A stretch of 64,000 nucleotides of DNA from Melieria omissa (Eukaryota > Arthropoda > Insecta > Diptera > Ulidiidae), in NCBI GenBank assembly GCA_963971225.1, contig OZ020268.1:36729848-36793847 (forward strand), written 5' to 3'. Position 1 is the stretch's first letter. The number at the start of each line of letters is the position of its first letter. Below, in pieces: positions 23,501-35,095 of the stretch. A program made the translations under genes and the position numbers. The notes beneath the pieces are model-generated. The model made no database searches, was not told the origin of the DNA, and saw only the letters and a list, made by a program, of their open reading frames with translations.

Positions 23501-24640
23501 CCGAAGGTTCTTTTCATATATTTGACGCCATTGCAATGTGCCATTTCTTACACATATCGCCGAGGCAGTGTTGTTGTGTATGTATTGGTGAATTTTACGC
23601 TTGAAATTGCTGCCTCGTTTGCATTTTTCTTCGCTTCATTGCTCGTCGCCGTTCGTTTCTCCAACACGTTGGCGCATTTTTCACTCGAAATTAGGTCAAT
23701 TTGTAGTTCCCGTTAGTCGAGGCGCTGTTATTGCACTGTGCTGTTGCTTATTTGTTATTGTTTTTGCACTAGAAAAATGTAATTTGCGGAATTTATTGTT
23801 ATGGCCGTTGCGATGAAACGACGCTGAAGTGTTGGCTCTGCCGCTGCAGCTGCTGCTCGCTGCAATGACCGTCGGTCGCATCGTTCATGTATGCGCCCCC
23901 GAACCGTAGTTTCACGCTCGATTTGAATGATGCGATTAGATGGTGTTTTGTTGCTTCATTTTGCTTGTCATTACTCGTATTGCAAAGTTGCACGGGGCGT
24001 ATGAGTAATTTTGTGCTTGAATTGCTTGAATTGCTTGAACATTTAATGCGCTGCAAAAGTTCAAAGGAAAAATTGCTTCATAATTATTAGAAAATTTTAG
24101 AATTGATAATTTCATACAAGCAGCTACTGTGTAAAGTTTTAAGTCTTCCAAGCTTTACCGATTTGAATGGCAACACTATTAATTTTCTTAATCTCTTTGA
24201 TTGCTAATGACACGTAAGAAATTTCTGTGAATTTCTTCCTATGAGCTTGTAAAATATAAACTAAGAGATTTAATCAAAGAAAACCTTCTTCGACTTTTGC
24301 GATTGTGATTGTTTGACTCAGTTTTGTTCAAGCGCGCGTCACAGATAGACACAAGCAAAGACAAAATGTGACACATTTTACTGTTTTTTTTTTCATAAAA
24401 GCAAAAATTAAAGCCAGGTGGAGGAAAATGTATACAGTCAAGTCCACTTAGATGCAAGTAAATTTTTGTCGGCTTTTTAGTTGCAGTTAAACTGTGTTTT
24501 CAGTTAAGCGAATTCCAATAAATTAAGCATACTTGGAAGGCAGGAGACAAAAGGTAGATTGAGGTGTGAGTGCCAAACGAATTAAAGCAAAAACCTCATG
24601 AACTGAAGTTCCTATCTGCGAATACCAACAAAGTCAATTC
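20541..24640. other. non-coding DNA; mixed-composition block at 21.7-24.1 kb
   Basis: 20.5-21.7 kb is AT-rich without features. 21.7-24.1 kb has CA runs (near 21,820-21,865, 21,960-21,975, 22,459-22,475 and 22,508-22,525) and many short overlapping frames on both strands. No domain and no coherent exon-intron structure were seen. A pogo-like sequence CAGTCAAGTCCACTTAG at 24,436-24,452 lacks a partner end. Confidence 0.5.
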
Positions 24641-24652
24641 ATTTCGCAGCAG

Positions 24653-25045
24653 ATCATGACTGGTAATGAAAAGTAGATCGCTTACGATCACGTCAAGCAA
24701 AAACGGTTGAGGGGAGCCAATGCAAACAGTGGTCAAGCCAAGATTGGCGGTCAGAAAGCTTTTGCTGTGTGTTTGTTGGTATTAACAAGGAATCATCTAC
24801 TATGAAATGCTTCCCTATGGTCAACCTCTCAATTTAAGCCTGTACTACCAACAATTGGATTGGCTAAAGAAACCAAGCGCCTACAAGCGGGCAGCTTTGA
24901 CCAATAGAAGAGGAATTGTGTGCCATCAGGACAACGCCAAACACATTGATAGTAGTTAGCAGAAGCTCCGAGAGTGTGGTTGGAACGTTCTACGCTATAG
25001 TCTGGAAATGGCACTAAGTGATTACCGCCTCTTCCTATGGTAGTT
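24653..25045 (+). pseudogene. mariner transposase remnant (first copy)
   Basis: The + strand reads TGNEK*IAYD (normally TGDEKW), so the first catalytic Asp is Asn and the conserved Trp is a stop. The following segments fit the mariner catalytic domain: NANSGQAKIGGQKAFAV near 24,720-24,770, ATIGLAKETKRL-like near 24,850-24,890, then RGIVCHQDNAKHID near 24,910-24,950 (second Asp kept) and ALSDYRLFL near 25,014-25,040 (third Asp kept). Frameshifts and stops throughout. No TIRs were found around it. Confidence 0.75.
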
Positions 25046-25269
25046 AGTTACATTTAACATAACTTTTTCAGATGTTTTAACTCATTCAAAATTTAATATT
25101 TTCTGCTCCTTTTCATGCCCAGCAATAACCAGCCGCTTTTAGCAAATTAACAAAAATTTATTTATGACATAAAACATGTCAAGTTGTTGCACAGTGGTTT
25201 TATTTTGGGTAAATTGTAGCAAAAAAATAAAAAAAGAACCATTGATGCGAAGATAAGAGATAAGTCCTT
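25046..25269. other. AT-rich spacer
   Basis: Nothing recognised. Confidence 0.3.
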
Positions 25270-26190
25270 GTCGAGACAAGTACTGAATTTTTTTTTATTT
25301 TTTTTTATTTATTTTTTTTTTTATTTATTTTTTCTCATAGCTAATGCAATCAATTATGACTATACATTTAACTAAAAATTGAAATTGAATTGAAATCGAA
25401 ATTGAAAGAACCAGTGATGAGAATTTAGTTAATCTAAAATCTAAAAATCTAATCTAAAACTAAAATCCTTTTTTTAATTTATTTTTTTCTCATAGCTAAT
25501 GCAATCAATTATGACTATACATTTAGTTAAAAATTGAAATTGAAATTGAATTGAAATTGAAATTGAAAGAACCACTGATGGGAAGTTTTAGTTAATCTAA
25601 AATCTAATATAATTCTAAAATCTTTTTTTTATATTTTTAAATTTTTTTTTTATTTTTTCTTATAGTCAACGCAATCAATTATGACTATAAATTTCATTAA
25701 AAATTGAAATTGAATTGAAATCGAAATTGAAAGAACCATTGATGAGAAGTTTTAGTTAATCTAAAACTTAATCTAAATCTAAAATCTTTTTTATATTTGT
25801 ACATTTTTTTTTATTTTTTTTTCATTGCAAATGCAATCATTTTGACTATACATTTAATTAAAAATTGAAATTGAATTGAAATTGAAAACCCATTGATGAG
25901 AAATTTTAGTTAATCTAAAATCTAAAAATTTTATCTAAATCTTAAATCTTTTTTATATTTTTTTATTTTTTTTTTATTTTTTCTCATAGCTAATGCATTC
26001 AATTATGACTATACATTTAATTACAAATTTAAATTGAATTGAAATCGAATTCGAAAGAACTATTGATGAGAAGTTTTAGTTAATCGAAAATCTAAAAATC
26101 TAATCTAAATCTACCTTATTTTCAAATTAAAAAATGTTTTTTGTTTTTTAATTTTTTCTCATAGCTAAAAAAATCAATTATTTGTAGAAA
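25270..26190. repeat. about 165-bp AT-rich tandem repeat, six diverged units
   Basis: The block CTCATAGCTAATGCAATCAA recurs at about 25,334, 25,489, 25,659 (variant), 25,822 (variant), 25,982 and 26,157 (variant), each followed by AATTATGACTATACATTTA, a run of AAATTGAAATTGAA, then GATGAGAAGTTTTAGTTAAT and a T-rich spacer. Spacing of 155-177 bp resembles short AT-rich satellite monomers, but copy number is low and divergence high. Confidence 0.9.
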
Positions 26191-27570
26191 TTGTATTAAA
26201 GTTGTAATCAATTGTTTCTTAATTTTTTTTTAACTAAAATTCGCCATTCTGAGTTTCTTGTAATAATCCAAAACTTTATTGAATTTCATGGCATTTCTTT
26301 GTATCTCTATACGTTCTATACACATACATACAAACACTATATATGCATATACATTCCATATAAAATGTCGTCACGTTAGTTGTTTGAGGACCTCGAACTA
26401 AGCTAATCGCAAGCTTCCTTGTTGTGTGTTGAAATCTTTCGAGTCTTTGCGACCTTTCAACCACAGTGCGCCACCTTATTTCCATTTCCAAAACTCTGCT
26501 CTACAACTAATTTTTATTTACCGTTAATTGCAGACAGCATTTTGCAACTTATTAACAAATGCCAAAAAAAAAAACACTCACAGCCTGTGTCGGCAAAGTT
26601 TCAGCTTCAGGGGGACATTTTTTTCCGAAAGTTGCCATGAAAAACCGACAACCCAACAAATTTTGCCAGTACAACAGTAAAAACAACAACAACCACATCA
26701 GCAGCCGTAAAACGAACTTGAAATGCAAACACTAATTATGATGATTACAGCGCCAAACCGCAGGACCCAAAGACTTTTACTTCAACTTGTGCTCAGCCCG
26801 CAAGACAAAACAAAAACAAAACACAACAAAGCAATGACATAAAACAAAATAACGTCATGATGAAACCCTCGAAAACAACCTGACTTTTTCAGCGCCGAAA
26901 ACTTTGTCCACGCAAACTTTCCGGCATGCGCGCGCGCGAAAAGTAAGAAATTATAAACATTAATCATAAAAATGTCGACTGTTGTTTTGCTTTGTCGTCG
27001 ACATTGTCGCTTTGCACTGTAAATTGCCGCAGTGCATGAACAACAACCAACAATGCGGAGCAGCAACCCGACAAGGCCAGCCGGCGCTGACAAACTCACA
27101 CACACTCGAACACAAACCCACATCAACAAACACACACAGATAAAGTGAAATGAAAACAAATGGAACGACGGCGGCAACTAATTTCAATATCAAGTGCTGG
27201 CAACCATGGAGACATTTATAAAATAAAGGGTCAAAATTTGCTAAAAACAAATGTCATCTGACTTATTTCGATAGAACTTCTTTTTGACAAAATAAAAATA
27301 AAATCAAAGTAGTTTCGAGCCAAATTGATTAACCTAATATTTTTAAGGTTGTAAGTTGTGCAATGTTGCGATTGCAAAAAATGCATTTATTTTAAGTTTC
27401 GAGAAGGAAGGGCCATAGTAACTTTTTTTCAAATTTGACTTGAGACTTCTTTACTTCATTCCAGCTAAGATTCACATCATGCATTTGCAGCTCTAACAAT
27501 TGTCTTCAGATATTCGATGGTCTCATTCTCCTGTGACTTCTTTGTGGATTTCAATCAATGGGTGTCCTTC
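26191..27570. other. non-coding DNA with a mixed-composition block at 26.4-27.3 kb
   Basis: A (GC)n run CGCGCGCG near 26,930 and CA-rich stretches near 27,095-27,140 occur. No gene is supported. Confidence 0.45.
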
Positions 27571-27900
27571 TTAACCCTTTAGCTTTTTTGTTGCCATATG
27601 GCAACGCTACTTTGTGGTCGTTTGAACCCTCTTTGGTTCTACGAATACATTTCTTTAAGGTCCTTAGAAAAGTTTGAAATCTAAGGAAAAATATGAATTT
27701 AGTAAACTGAACGTTTAGGTTTAAAAAAGATAATTATTCACAGTTTTTTGAGAGAAAGAAAAAAGTGCTTTTTTAATTGAGTTTTTAATTTTATTTCAAG
27801 AAAAATTTTTTTTTTTAATTTGAAGTTTTCTAAGTAATTTTAACTGAATTATAAACAGACCAAAATTACGTCTTGTGACATAAAAAACCATGTTTGCTTC
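27571..27900 (+). repeat. TTAACCCTT dispersed repeat with GTTGCCATATGGCAAC palindrome (copy 1)
   Basis: Starts TTAACCCTTTAGCT and carries a perfect 16-bp palindrome at 27,590-27,605. The next 200 bp align with 47,692-47,890: both have CTACTTTGTGGT, GGTTCTACGAATACAT-like sequence, TTTAGAA, AATATGAA and a GTTTAAA block. The TTAA start suggests a piggyBac-like end, but no opposite end was found for either copy. Confidence 0.65.
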
Positions 27901-28054
27901 AGGCTGAATGTGCAAGAAATTCTTGTCATACATTTAAATAAAAAATTCACATTTTCTCACAAAAATCAAATAATTTCTTCTTAACACTCAATAACGATTG
28001 CAATTATGACCGAAATGGGAAATTTATAGGGTTTCGACAATACATTTTGATTTT

Positions 28055-29200
28055 TGCTTCGTAGATACCCAAAGTTGACAATCACACACCTGCGATTGTA
28101 TGGCAGCCGCCCTCTGGTGCTGAGTTTTCGAAACCTAATTAATTTTGTATTTTTGTGCATTCAAAAATGTTACCAACTGTTGAATACATCATTCAAATCG
28201 CTTCAGTAGTCTCCGAGATAGGTAAATAAGTTTCTCACTTACTACATGGGCTGAAAAGTCTTTGGCCTGACATAGAGATGGCGCCAAAAATTAAGAATTA
28301 TTGTGTTGTACATGGAAAACCATCCTTAACTTAGATTCTGTCAAAGTTTCATGACATTTGATTGACTCGTTTTCAAGTTATTGCTTTCGAAGTGACGCTA
28401 CCTCTGAATTTTTGTAAACAATGGAAAAAAGTGAATTTCGTGTTTTGATAAAACATTGCTATTTGATGGGCAAAAATACAGATGTATTATAACATTTATC
28501 AAGCCATGCTTTTGTTTCCACTGTATTTTTTCCCATCAAATAGCAATGTTTTATCAAAACACGAAATTCACTTTTTTCCATTGTTTACAAAAATTCAAAG
28601 GTAGCGTCACTTCGAAAGCAATAACTAGAAAACGAGTCAACCAAATGTCATGAAACTTTGACAGAATCTAAGTTAAGGATGGTTTTCCATGTACAATACA
28701 ATAATTCTTAATTTTTGGCGCCATCTCTATGTCAGGCCAAAGACTTTTCAGCCCATGTAATACTTTACCACAAGTGGGAGCCAATTCAATAAAAAATTAT
28801 AAGTTTTCTATGGCAGACCCATAAGACTTGCAGATAGCGGGTAGGTATGTTTGAAAGAAACATTCGGAAGGGAAAACAAATTAGTGTAGGTCTTACATTT
28901 GACACATCTTGGGCCAACCTGAGAGCAGTTGGAGCCTATTTTATAAAAACAATCATTTTGTAGGGTATAAATATGTTTGAAAGAAATGTTTAGTAGGTAA
29001 AACCAGTGGGGTCAGTCATAGATTTTAACACTCTAAGAGCAACTTCTGAGCAACTGTAACTGCAACAAACTGCAATTTGTCTTATTTCCCAGCTTTTTTG
29101 TGAGCTTTGACCTCAATGCGACGCCATTTAACTCCACTCCAGTCCCACAAGTTTTTGGCTCATGTACTTTTTCACCAGACCGCAACAAATTAGACTTCGA
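28055..29200 (-). repeat. unclassified dispersed repeat, copy B (inverted, split by a fold-back element)
   Basis: Reverse-complement match to copy A over both flanks of the fold-back at 28,245-28,757. The left part (28,055-28,242) holds GTTGACAATC, the CTCF-like motif at 28,107-28,120 (minus strand, one mismatch at the first base) and the CTCCGAGA block. The right part (28,760-29,200) holds GCGGGTAGGTATGTTTGAAAG, TTGGGCCAACCT, ACAATCATTTTGTA, AGCAACTTCTGAGCAACTGT and GAGCTTTGACCTCAATGCGAC. Confidence 0.8.
28245..28757. mobile_element. fold-back element made of two inverted mariner 5' ends
   Basis: Two arms of about 235 bp (28,245-28,479 and 28,523-28,757) are near-perfect inverted copies, flanked by TA on both sides (28,243-28,244 and 28,758-28,759). 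Each arm begins CATGGGCTGAAAAGTC and contains a mariner leader followed by ATG (28,421 on +; about 28,579 on -) with peptide MEKSEFRVLIKHCYLMGKNT, typical of mariner transposase N-termini. The minus-strand arm continues about 43 bp further (VETKAWLDKCYN) to the junction, so the spacer is itself transposase sequence. No catalytic domain remains. It can fold into a long hairpin. Confidence 0.92.
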
Positions 29201-30214
29201 GAACCCAGTATTAGGAATCTCCATACAACACTTAAACATGTGTAATGCACAATAGCAGCTTATAATTTTACATAATTTAAAAATGCCTATAAAAAGTATA
29301 TAAAACTCTCTAACAAAGTGAATGCTATTCACATTTTTATAAGATCTATGGAATTTATGGGTTTTAAGGTTTCTAATAGAAACAACTTAACTTTCCAAAG
29401 GCCCAAAGTTACTTCAAAATCCCTAAAATTGTATTTACTTCGCGAATGCTGAATCACTGAATCACTTCAAATAGTTAAATGTTTCCAATAGTTTAGTTAA
29501 GTGTTTTGAATCACTGATCAAAGTTGCAAAGTTTACTATCAAAATAGTTAGGAATTAAATAGCTGCCATATCGAACCTTGCCGTAAGAGCCTGTAACCCC
29601 TTTGTTAATTGACTTGACTCTGTAAGAGCCTTTTGTTTATTGACTTAATGTGAATAAAGAATAAATAATAAAACATTTGACTGCCAAAAATTAGCATAAA
29701 TAGAGTAGATATACTATTAGCCCACAGAAATTTCGAGTCAGTTGCAATTATGACCAGCAAGTATGACTATTGTGATACTTTAATGAAAGCACAATGTCAA
29801 CAATGTCTCAAAACCATATCAATTTCTGGCTGCAGCTTAGTAAATCTCTAATAGTAACTAACTTCAAGTCATGCGGCTCAGTGAAGAAGTAGTTTTTTAA
29901 GTTTAGTAGGATTTTATCTACTTTTAGAGAGAATAACTGACAGTCTCCTCTTCATAGTCTCATCCTTCTCTTATTGTAAAAGTATCAACAGCCAAAACCT
30001 GCAGCTCTATTCTGAATGGCCTATGTTAATGTGCCAGATAAATGATCAGTTTCTCCCACTGTTACCTTTGGTTGGTAGGTAGATCAACTGATAAGTACAG
30101 TCGATTAAATAATCACTTCACCAGCAGTCATACAATTGCTACTGCAGCCATAGAACAATGGTTCAGCACCCTATTGAAGGTAAGGTTAATAAGGAACACC
30201 AAAGACTCATTCAT
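29201..30214. other. AT-rich DNA with no recognised feature
   Basis: No gene or element end recognised. Confidence 0.35.
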
Positions 30215-31110
30215 TAATAAAGGATTGTTTTCCAAACTAAACCTTTAGTTCAAATTTTATGTTTGTACCTTCAACCATCTGGGTTTGACAATGAAAAATG
30301 AGTCAGGGAAAACAATTGTAACGAATTATTTCTCATTTGAACAGTTTCTCCATGGACAAACCTTAACTCATTGTTGATTCAAAGGCTTTAAAATTGTGTT
30401 TCTTTTTTTAATATTAAAAATTAACCCATTTTCTTTACTCATCAGCTCACGAATTTTGAATCATTTGCTTTTCAGTAATTGATTGTTTTCTTTTGATTGG
30501 AGAAACTGTTCAATTCTCCATAGACAAATCATTTGTAATTGTTGACTTCATCATAGAACTAAAGGACTTTTCAATTGTGTTTTTTTAATATAACAAATTT
30601 GCGTACTTTTTGCCCCTTTAGACCACGAATTTTGAATCATCTACTTCTCAGTAAATGATTGTTTTCTTAATTGAACCTGCAGTTCGAATTTCATATTTGT
30701 AGCTTCAGCGATTTGGGTTCGACAATCATTAATCATTCGGAACAAAAAATTGTAATTAATTATTTCTCATTTCAACAGTTTCTCCATAGACAAATCATTT
30801 GTAATTGTTGACTGCATCATAGGACGAAAGGACTTTTCAATTGTGTTTTTTTTAATATAACAAATTAACCCACTTTTTGCCTCTTTAGAACCATAATTTT
30901 TAAGAAGTTCTGCTCAGTAAAGGATTGTTTTCTAAAACGAACCTAAATCAGTCAGGACAAACAATTGTATTGAATTATTTGACTGATTTGGTTAACTGCA
31001 TCGTAGGACTAAAGCACTTTTAAGTTGTGTTTTTTTTATATAACAAATCATTTGCTTCTCAGTAAAGGATGGTTTTCTAAAGAAAACATGAATAAGTCAG
31101 GACAAGCAAT
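30215..31110. repeat. diverged tandem repeat, units of about 200-300 bp
   Basis: The blocks GTAAAGGATTGTTTTCTAAA, ACAATTGTAATGAATTATTT-like, ACAGTTTCTCCATAGACAAA, GGACTTTTCAATTGTGTTTT and TTTAATATAACAAATTAACC recur in the same order at about 30,220-30,480, 30,480-30,665, 30,665-30,930 and 30,930-31,080, with internal deletions in later units. The class is unknown; it may be an expanded fragment of a dispersed element. Confidence 0.75.
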
Positions 31111-33630
31111 GTTATTTATAAAATTTAAGATAATACATGTTTTAAAGGACCTTACTGACATATTTTGGTCCTGAAAATTTAAAAAGGATAATTTAGTCAA
31201 AAGGCGACAGTATTCCTCTTTTATTTGATGCTCATATCTTTATCAATGAAAAACCGCAGATACAAAAAAAAATTGTTTGAAATGTGTATGTCCTCCAAAT
31301 TTTAAAGTTGACAGATCAGAAAATAAAAAAACTTAGTATGCCAGGTTACTATGAACGACCTCCAGTTTTACGTCTGTATAGACATTTAAATGGGTCAAAA
31401 GTGCTGTCACACAAAATTATAAATTCTGATGGATACTTTGACCATATTAAAGTTTCCCAGAAATCGACCATATTTTCACTGTTAAAACGCTGCTCATTTG
31501 ACATTTCTTGATGTTTTTGTATATTCTCTCTTAAGCCCTGCTGGCTTTGTCACAAAAAAACAAAAACAAAAACCAAAACAACAACAGCAAGCAAAAACAA
31601 CAGCTGCCGTCTGATCCGACGCGGCACGCACACTGCACAAACACAAACACACACACACAAAGTCACACATACACAATGCTTTCCGCAGTGAGTGTTGTGC
31701 ACCTTTGCGAGTCCTTGAAAATGATTATGAATTACAATTTCAACGACTCGGTGTCGGTGTTTGTGTGCGCACGTATGCATGTTTGTGTGCGTTAATGTTA
31801 ACGCACAAATTGCACGCAACTTTTGTAAAAATTATTAATCAATACGTCGACATCGCTACCTGCCAGCCAGCCACATCAACGAGCCGCTATTGGTGACAGG
31901 CAATTACCAGCTTGTGCTTTCATGTTGTTGTTTCTCTTTGTGTGTGTGTGTGTGCGAGCGTATTGTTTTTGGCTTTGTTACTTTTTTGCTTATTTTTTAT
32001 ATAATGGATGGTTGAATACGCTAATGGGCGTTGTTCGGTTGTTGGCAATAGGGGAGTGCCGGCATCGTATGACATTCGCCGCCACTCGATCGAGTGTGAG
32101 TGGCGTGTATGAAGACATTCAAATGGCACAAATGGATTAAGCGCGGCGAACACTGACACAAAGTCAATGCCGGAGGTGCTCGGCTACTCGTGGCTTTTTC
32201 ATTTCGCAGCAGTGTTGTTGTTGCTGTTGTATGCTTTGTGTGCGTTCCCTGCTGGCGTGGGGCATTTGCAGCAAAATTTAATATTGAATAAAATCAATAT
32301 TTCAATTTTCGAATAATGTTGTACACTGCGGCGTCAGGTAGAACGAACATTCGGCAGCATCAGCTCAGCTGGCACGTTTTGACCCCACGACCTCATCAAA
32401 CGGTGGTAATTTTTCATAAAATAATATCTGGCGAACGCGTATTTTATGCTGTCACGGAATTTTGTCAAACTCAACAATACAGCCGCGAGTGGGCAGCGTT
32501 TTATTTCATTTGACCTGAAGCCGAGCTAAATTTTGCTTCATGTCTGAAGTCGACGGCGTTTGTCTCAGACAGGCAATGATTGACAAATGCTTAAATTAAA
32601 TTCAACGCAACGTTGCCGTTGAGTGTGCCATGGCAACAATAATACAATGACAAATATTTAATTTATTATTACGGCGTAAACAATTTGACCTTTAATGCTG
32701 TTCTCGGTAAAGGCAAATTGTGGAATTCAGTTAAACGCTGCACATGAAAAATCTCGGCTAACCACTTTTACATTCAAACGACATCACAAACATGTAAAGG
32801 CACACACTCACACACCCACACATAAGCAGCAGTGCCAAAAATATGCAAGATAAACAAACCAACAAACAGGCACCGACACAAAGAATTCCTCAATACCGCA
32901 GCAATGAGTTTCACCACATTGTCAGCGTCTAAGTCAAAGCCACAAACATACAAACTACATACCTACATATGGAATGTATATATGTATTACATTTAATATG
33001 TATATGTATGTAGTGTGTGTCAAAATGTACTAGGAAAAGCCAACGAAGCAAAATTTGTTAGAAAAAAATTGGTAAAATCAGAGTCGATTTTTACAAGCTT
33101 CGATATGTATTTGTGTAAATGTGTGAGTGTGTTTGTGTGCCTACAAAAACAAATGTTTTTATTATTGCCTTCATAGCCACTCCCAGCGATTTTGTAACAG
33201 GCAATGTGTGCCTTGGCACACTTATTTATTTATTTACTTATTTATTGAGGTTATGGTACAACAAGGTCGACACATCGAATCGTTCAAAATCTATAAATAG
33301 ACAGTAAATGCTCACTTTAGTAAACAAATAATGGGGTCAGAATTATTAAGGATACGTTTACTGTTTTTGTGTGTTGTGCATTTCAAAAATTCTCAACAGA
33401 TTTGTTTGATATGAATAAATCAAAGAGACAAGAATTACGAAAAATGATTGAAAGTAAACGAAAATAAAATGTTTGTTGCCAGCCAACTTTACTGGAATTG
33501 TTGAGTGAAATTTGTCATCAATTGAATGCAGTAATGCGTATTGATTTAATGCTCTTTATGGAGCTGAGCAAATTTACTTTTACACAGAACTGGAAACATG
33601 TAACACAAAGCAGTAACTTTTAATAATGGA
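31111..33630. other. non-coding DNA; mixed-composition block at 31.5-33.3 kb
   Basis: CA/GT runs at about 31,648-31,663 and 31,938-31,954. Overlapping frames on both strands lack domains and splice context. 33.3-33.6 kb is AT-rich with no feature. Confidence 0.45.
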
Positions 33631-33639
33631 CGAGTACGG

Positions 33640-33885
33640 CGACGCTCACGGATCTTCTTCGATAATATTGATTTTGATAAAAACAGTCTCGGGTTAAGAA
33701 GCTTCGGCGAAAAAGGTTTTCGATGCGATGGTTAGTGGTCGACGGCGAAGAGGGAGGCCGTGTCTCCGGTGAAAGGACCAAGTTAAAGAGGCTCTGTCAT
33801 CTCTTAGTGTGACCAACTGGAGAAGGCGCGCGCAAAGCAGAGGCGCCTGGAGAGAAGTTTTGCGGTAAGCCGTAACCCGATAACG
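33640..33885 (+). mobile_element. LINE 3'-end remnant (endonuclease-reverse transcriptase type)
   Basis: The frame through 33,740 reads KKVFDAMVSGRRRRGRPCLR, stop, then KDQVKEALSSLSVTNWRRR and AQSRGAWREVLR before a stop at about 33,870. This is the familiar C-terminus GRPxxRWxDxV...W of RTE-like LINE polyproteins. The Trp of the RW motif is a TGA stop here (33,780-33,782). A 3' UTR of about 45 bp follows before a SINE head. Confidence 0.75.
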
Positions 33886-33919
33886 GGTTGTTATGACCAG
33901 TTAAGTAAGGCCAGGAGCT

Positions 33920-34010
33920 GACCTCGATAGTTTAGGGGGTATGGCGCTGACTTCTCATATCAGAGGCCCTAGGTTCGATTCCTAACTCGAGCAAGTGAAA
34001 CCAGCTAGGC
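33920..34010 (+). mobile_element. tRNA-derived SINE head, truncated
   Basis: GACCTCGATAGTTTAGGGGG...ends with a perfect B box GGTTCGATTCC (33,972-33,982), and the A-box position has TAGTTTAGGGGG. It aligns along about 72 bp with the head of the SINE at 51,536. The central core seen there is absent downstream, so this copy is truncated or belongs to a different subfamily. It cannot be a working tRNA gene: no consistent acceptor stem is seen. Confidence 0.65.
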
Positions 34011-34564
34011 TTGGTTCTAAAGGTAATTAAAGAAAACAGCGGAAGCTGCAATTCTAATGAAGTACCTAAAAAAATTGTAATTTATTTAAGTATCAATGTT
34101 TTAAATAATAAAAATATACAAAATCAATAAAGCGAGAATAATGAAATTTCGACACGTTATCAAGAATATTTTGGGTTTAATATACTTAATTTTCAAGAAA
34201 ATTATATATCAGTTTTGAAGGATATTAAGGATTAAAATTTTCAAAGGACCCTTTTCATATCCTGTTTTTGCAAATCGATAAAAAAATAATTTTCTTTTGT
34301 TAAGTATTTTTTATATTTTTCTTTAATTGTTATCCCCTTCAAAATTTTGAAGTCCTTGTAAAAGAACAAAGGATGTAAAAATGAAAAACTGAGTAAGCCG
34401 TATTATTATATTTGGTCTCTAGTTTCACGCACATATGGACTCTTTCCCGGTGTGAAAAAAACGATTGCACGATGTTAGCACTCGTGTGGATCTTTGGCTG
34501 AAGAGGCTGAAAATGTAGTTTGTTTGTTTTTAAAGAATTTAGGCCAAAAGATTTTTCGATGGTG
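34011..34564. other. AT-rich DNA with no recognised feature
   Basis: Nothing recognised. Confidence 0.35.
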
Positions 34565-35095
34565 TTAACCTCACCATCTCCTGGATACCCGGTCACGGGG
34601 GCATTCCGGAAATGAGCCGGCCAGGATGGATCTTCTATGACAACCAGAACGCCAAGCTACGACAAATAAAATACTACTTGCTGCGGATAGTGGACAGTAG
34701 ATACAGAAATCTCTCCAGCTGCAGATTGGCTCAATAGATTTGGCAACGTTACAACTCTTTTAGAACAAACGACCTGCTGCTAATTTCTCGTAAGAATGCC
34801 TCTAGGCTGACAGCAGTGATCCAGGGGGTCATTGGCCAATTGGTCTATTCGCAGAGAGAATAAGAATCCCTAACAATTCCTTTTTTCCTTTTACAGAAGC
34901 TTTAGGAAAGAAAATGAGAACACTTCCTTTGCAGCTATTGTCTGTCTTAGCATTGAAAAGATTCCTTAGGGAAGAATCTAATTAGCTCTTTAGCCGATTT
35001 ATTGGAGGCAAGGCTGTTATGCATCAAGTCCTATCCTGACAATGCGGATATTCTTTTTAGGGCACTAATGCTGATTTCGTATGTTCGCCGCTACC
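34565..35095 (+). mobile_element. decayed LINE, RNase H to C-terminus
   Basis: VNLTISWIPGHGGIPEMS at about 34,564-34,617 is the end of an RNase H domain (W-x-PGHxGIxGN motif). It is followed by SRYRNLSSCRLAQ, IWQRYNSFRTNDLLLISRKN (about 34,736-34,796) and SRLTAVIQGVIGQLVYSQRE (normally TGHxxIGxHxxRLG). The next 200 bp hold frame-shifted remains of the knuckle and the final helix. Inactive. Confidence 0.75.

Noticed and set aside
24436..24460. pogo/Tigger-like transposon ends (also at 60,684-60,705)
   Set aside because: CAGTCAAGTCCACTTAG and CAGTGAAACCCGCTTAAG resemble pogo ends, but no partner end or TA duplication could be found for either.
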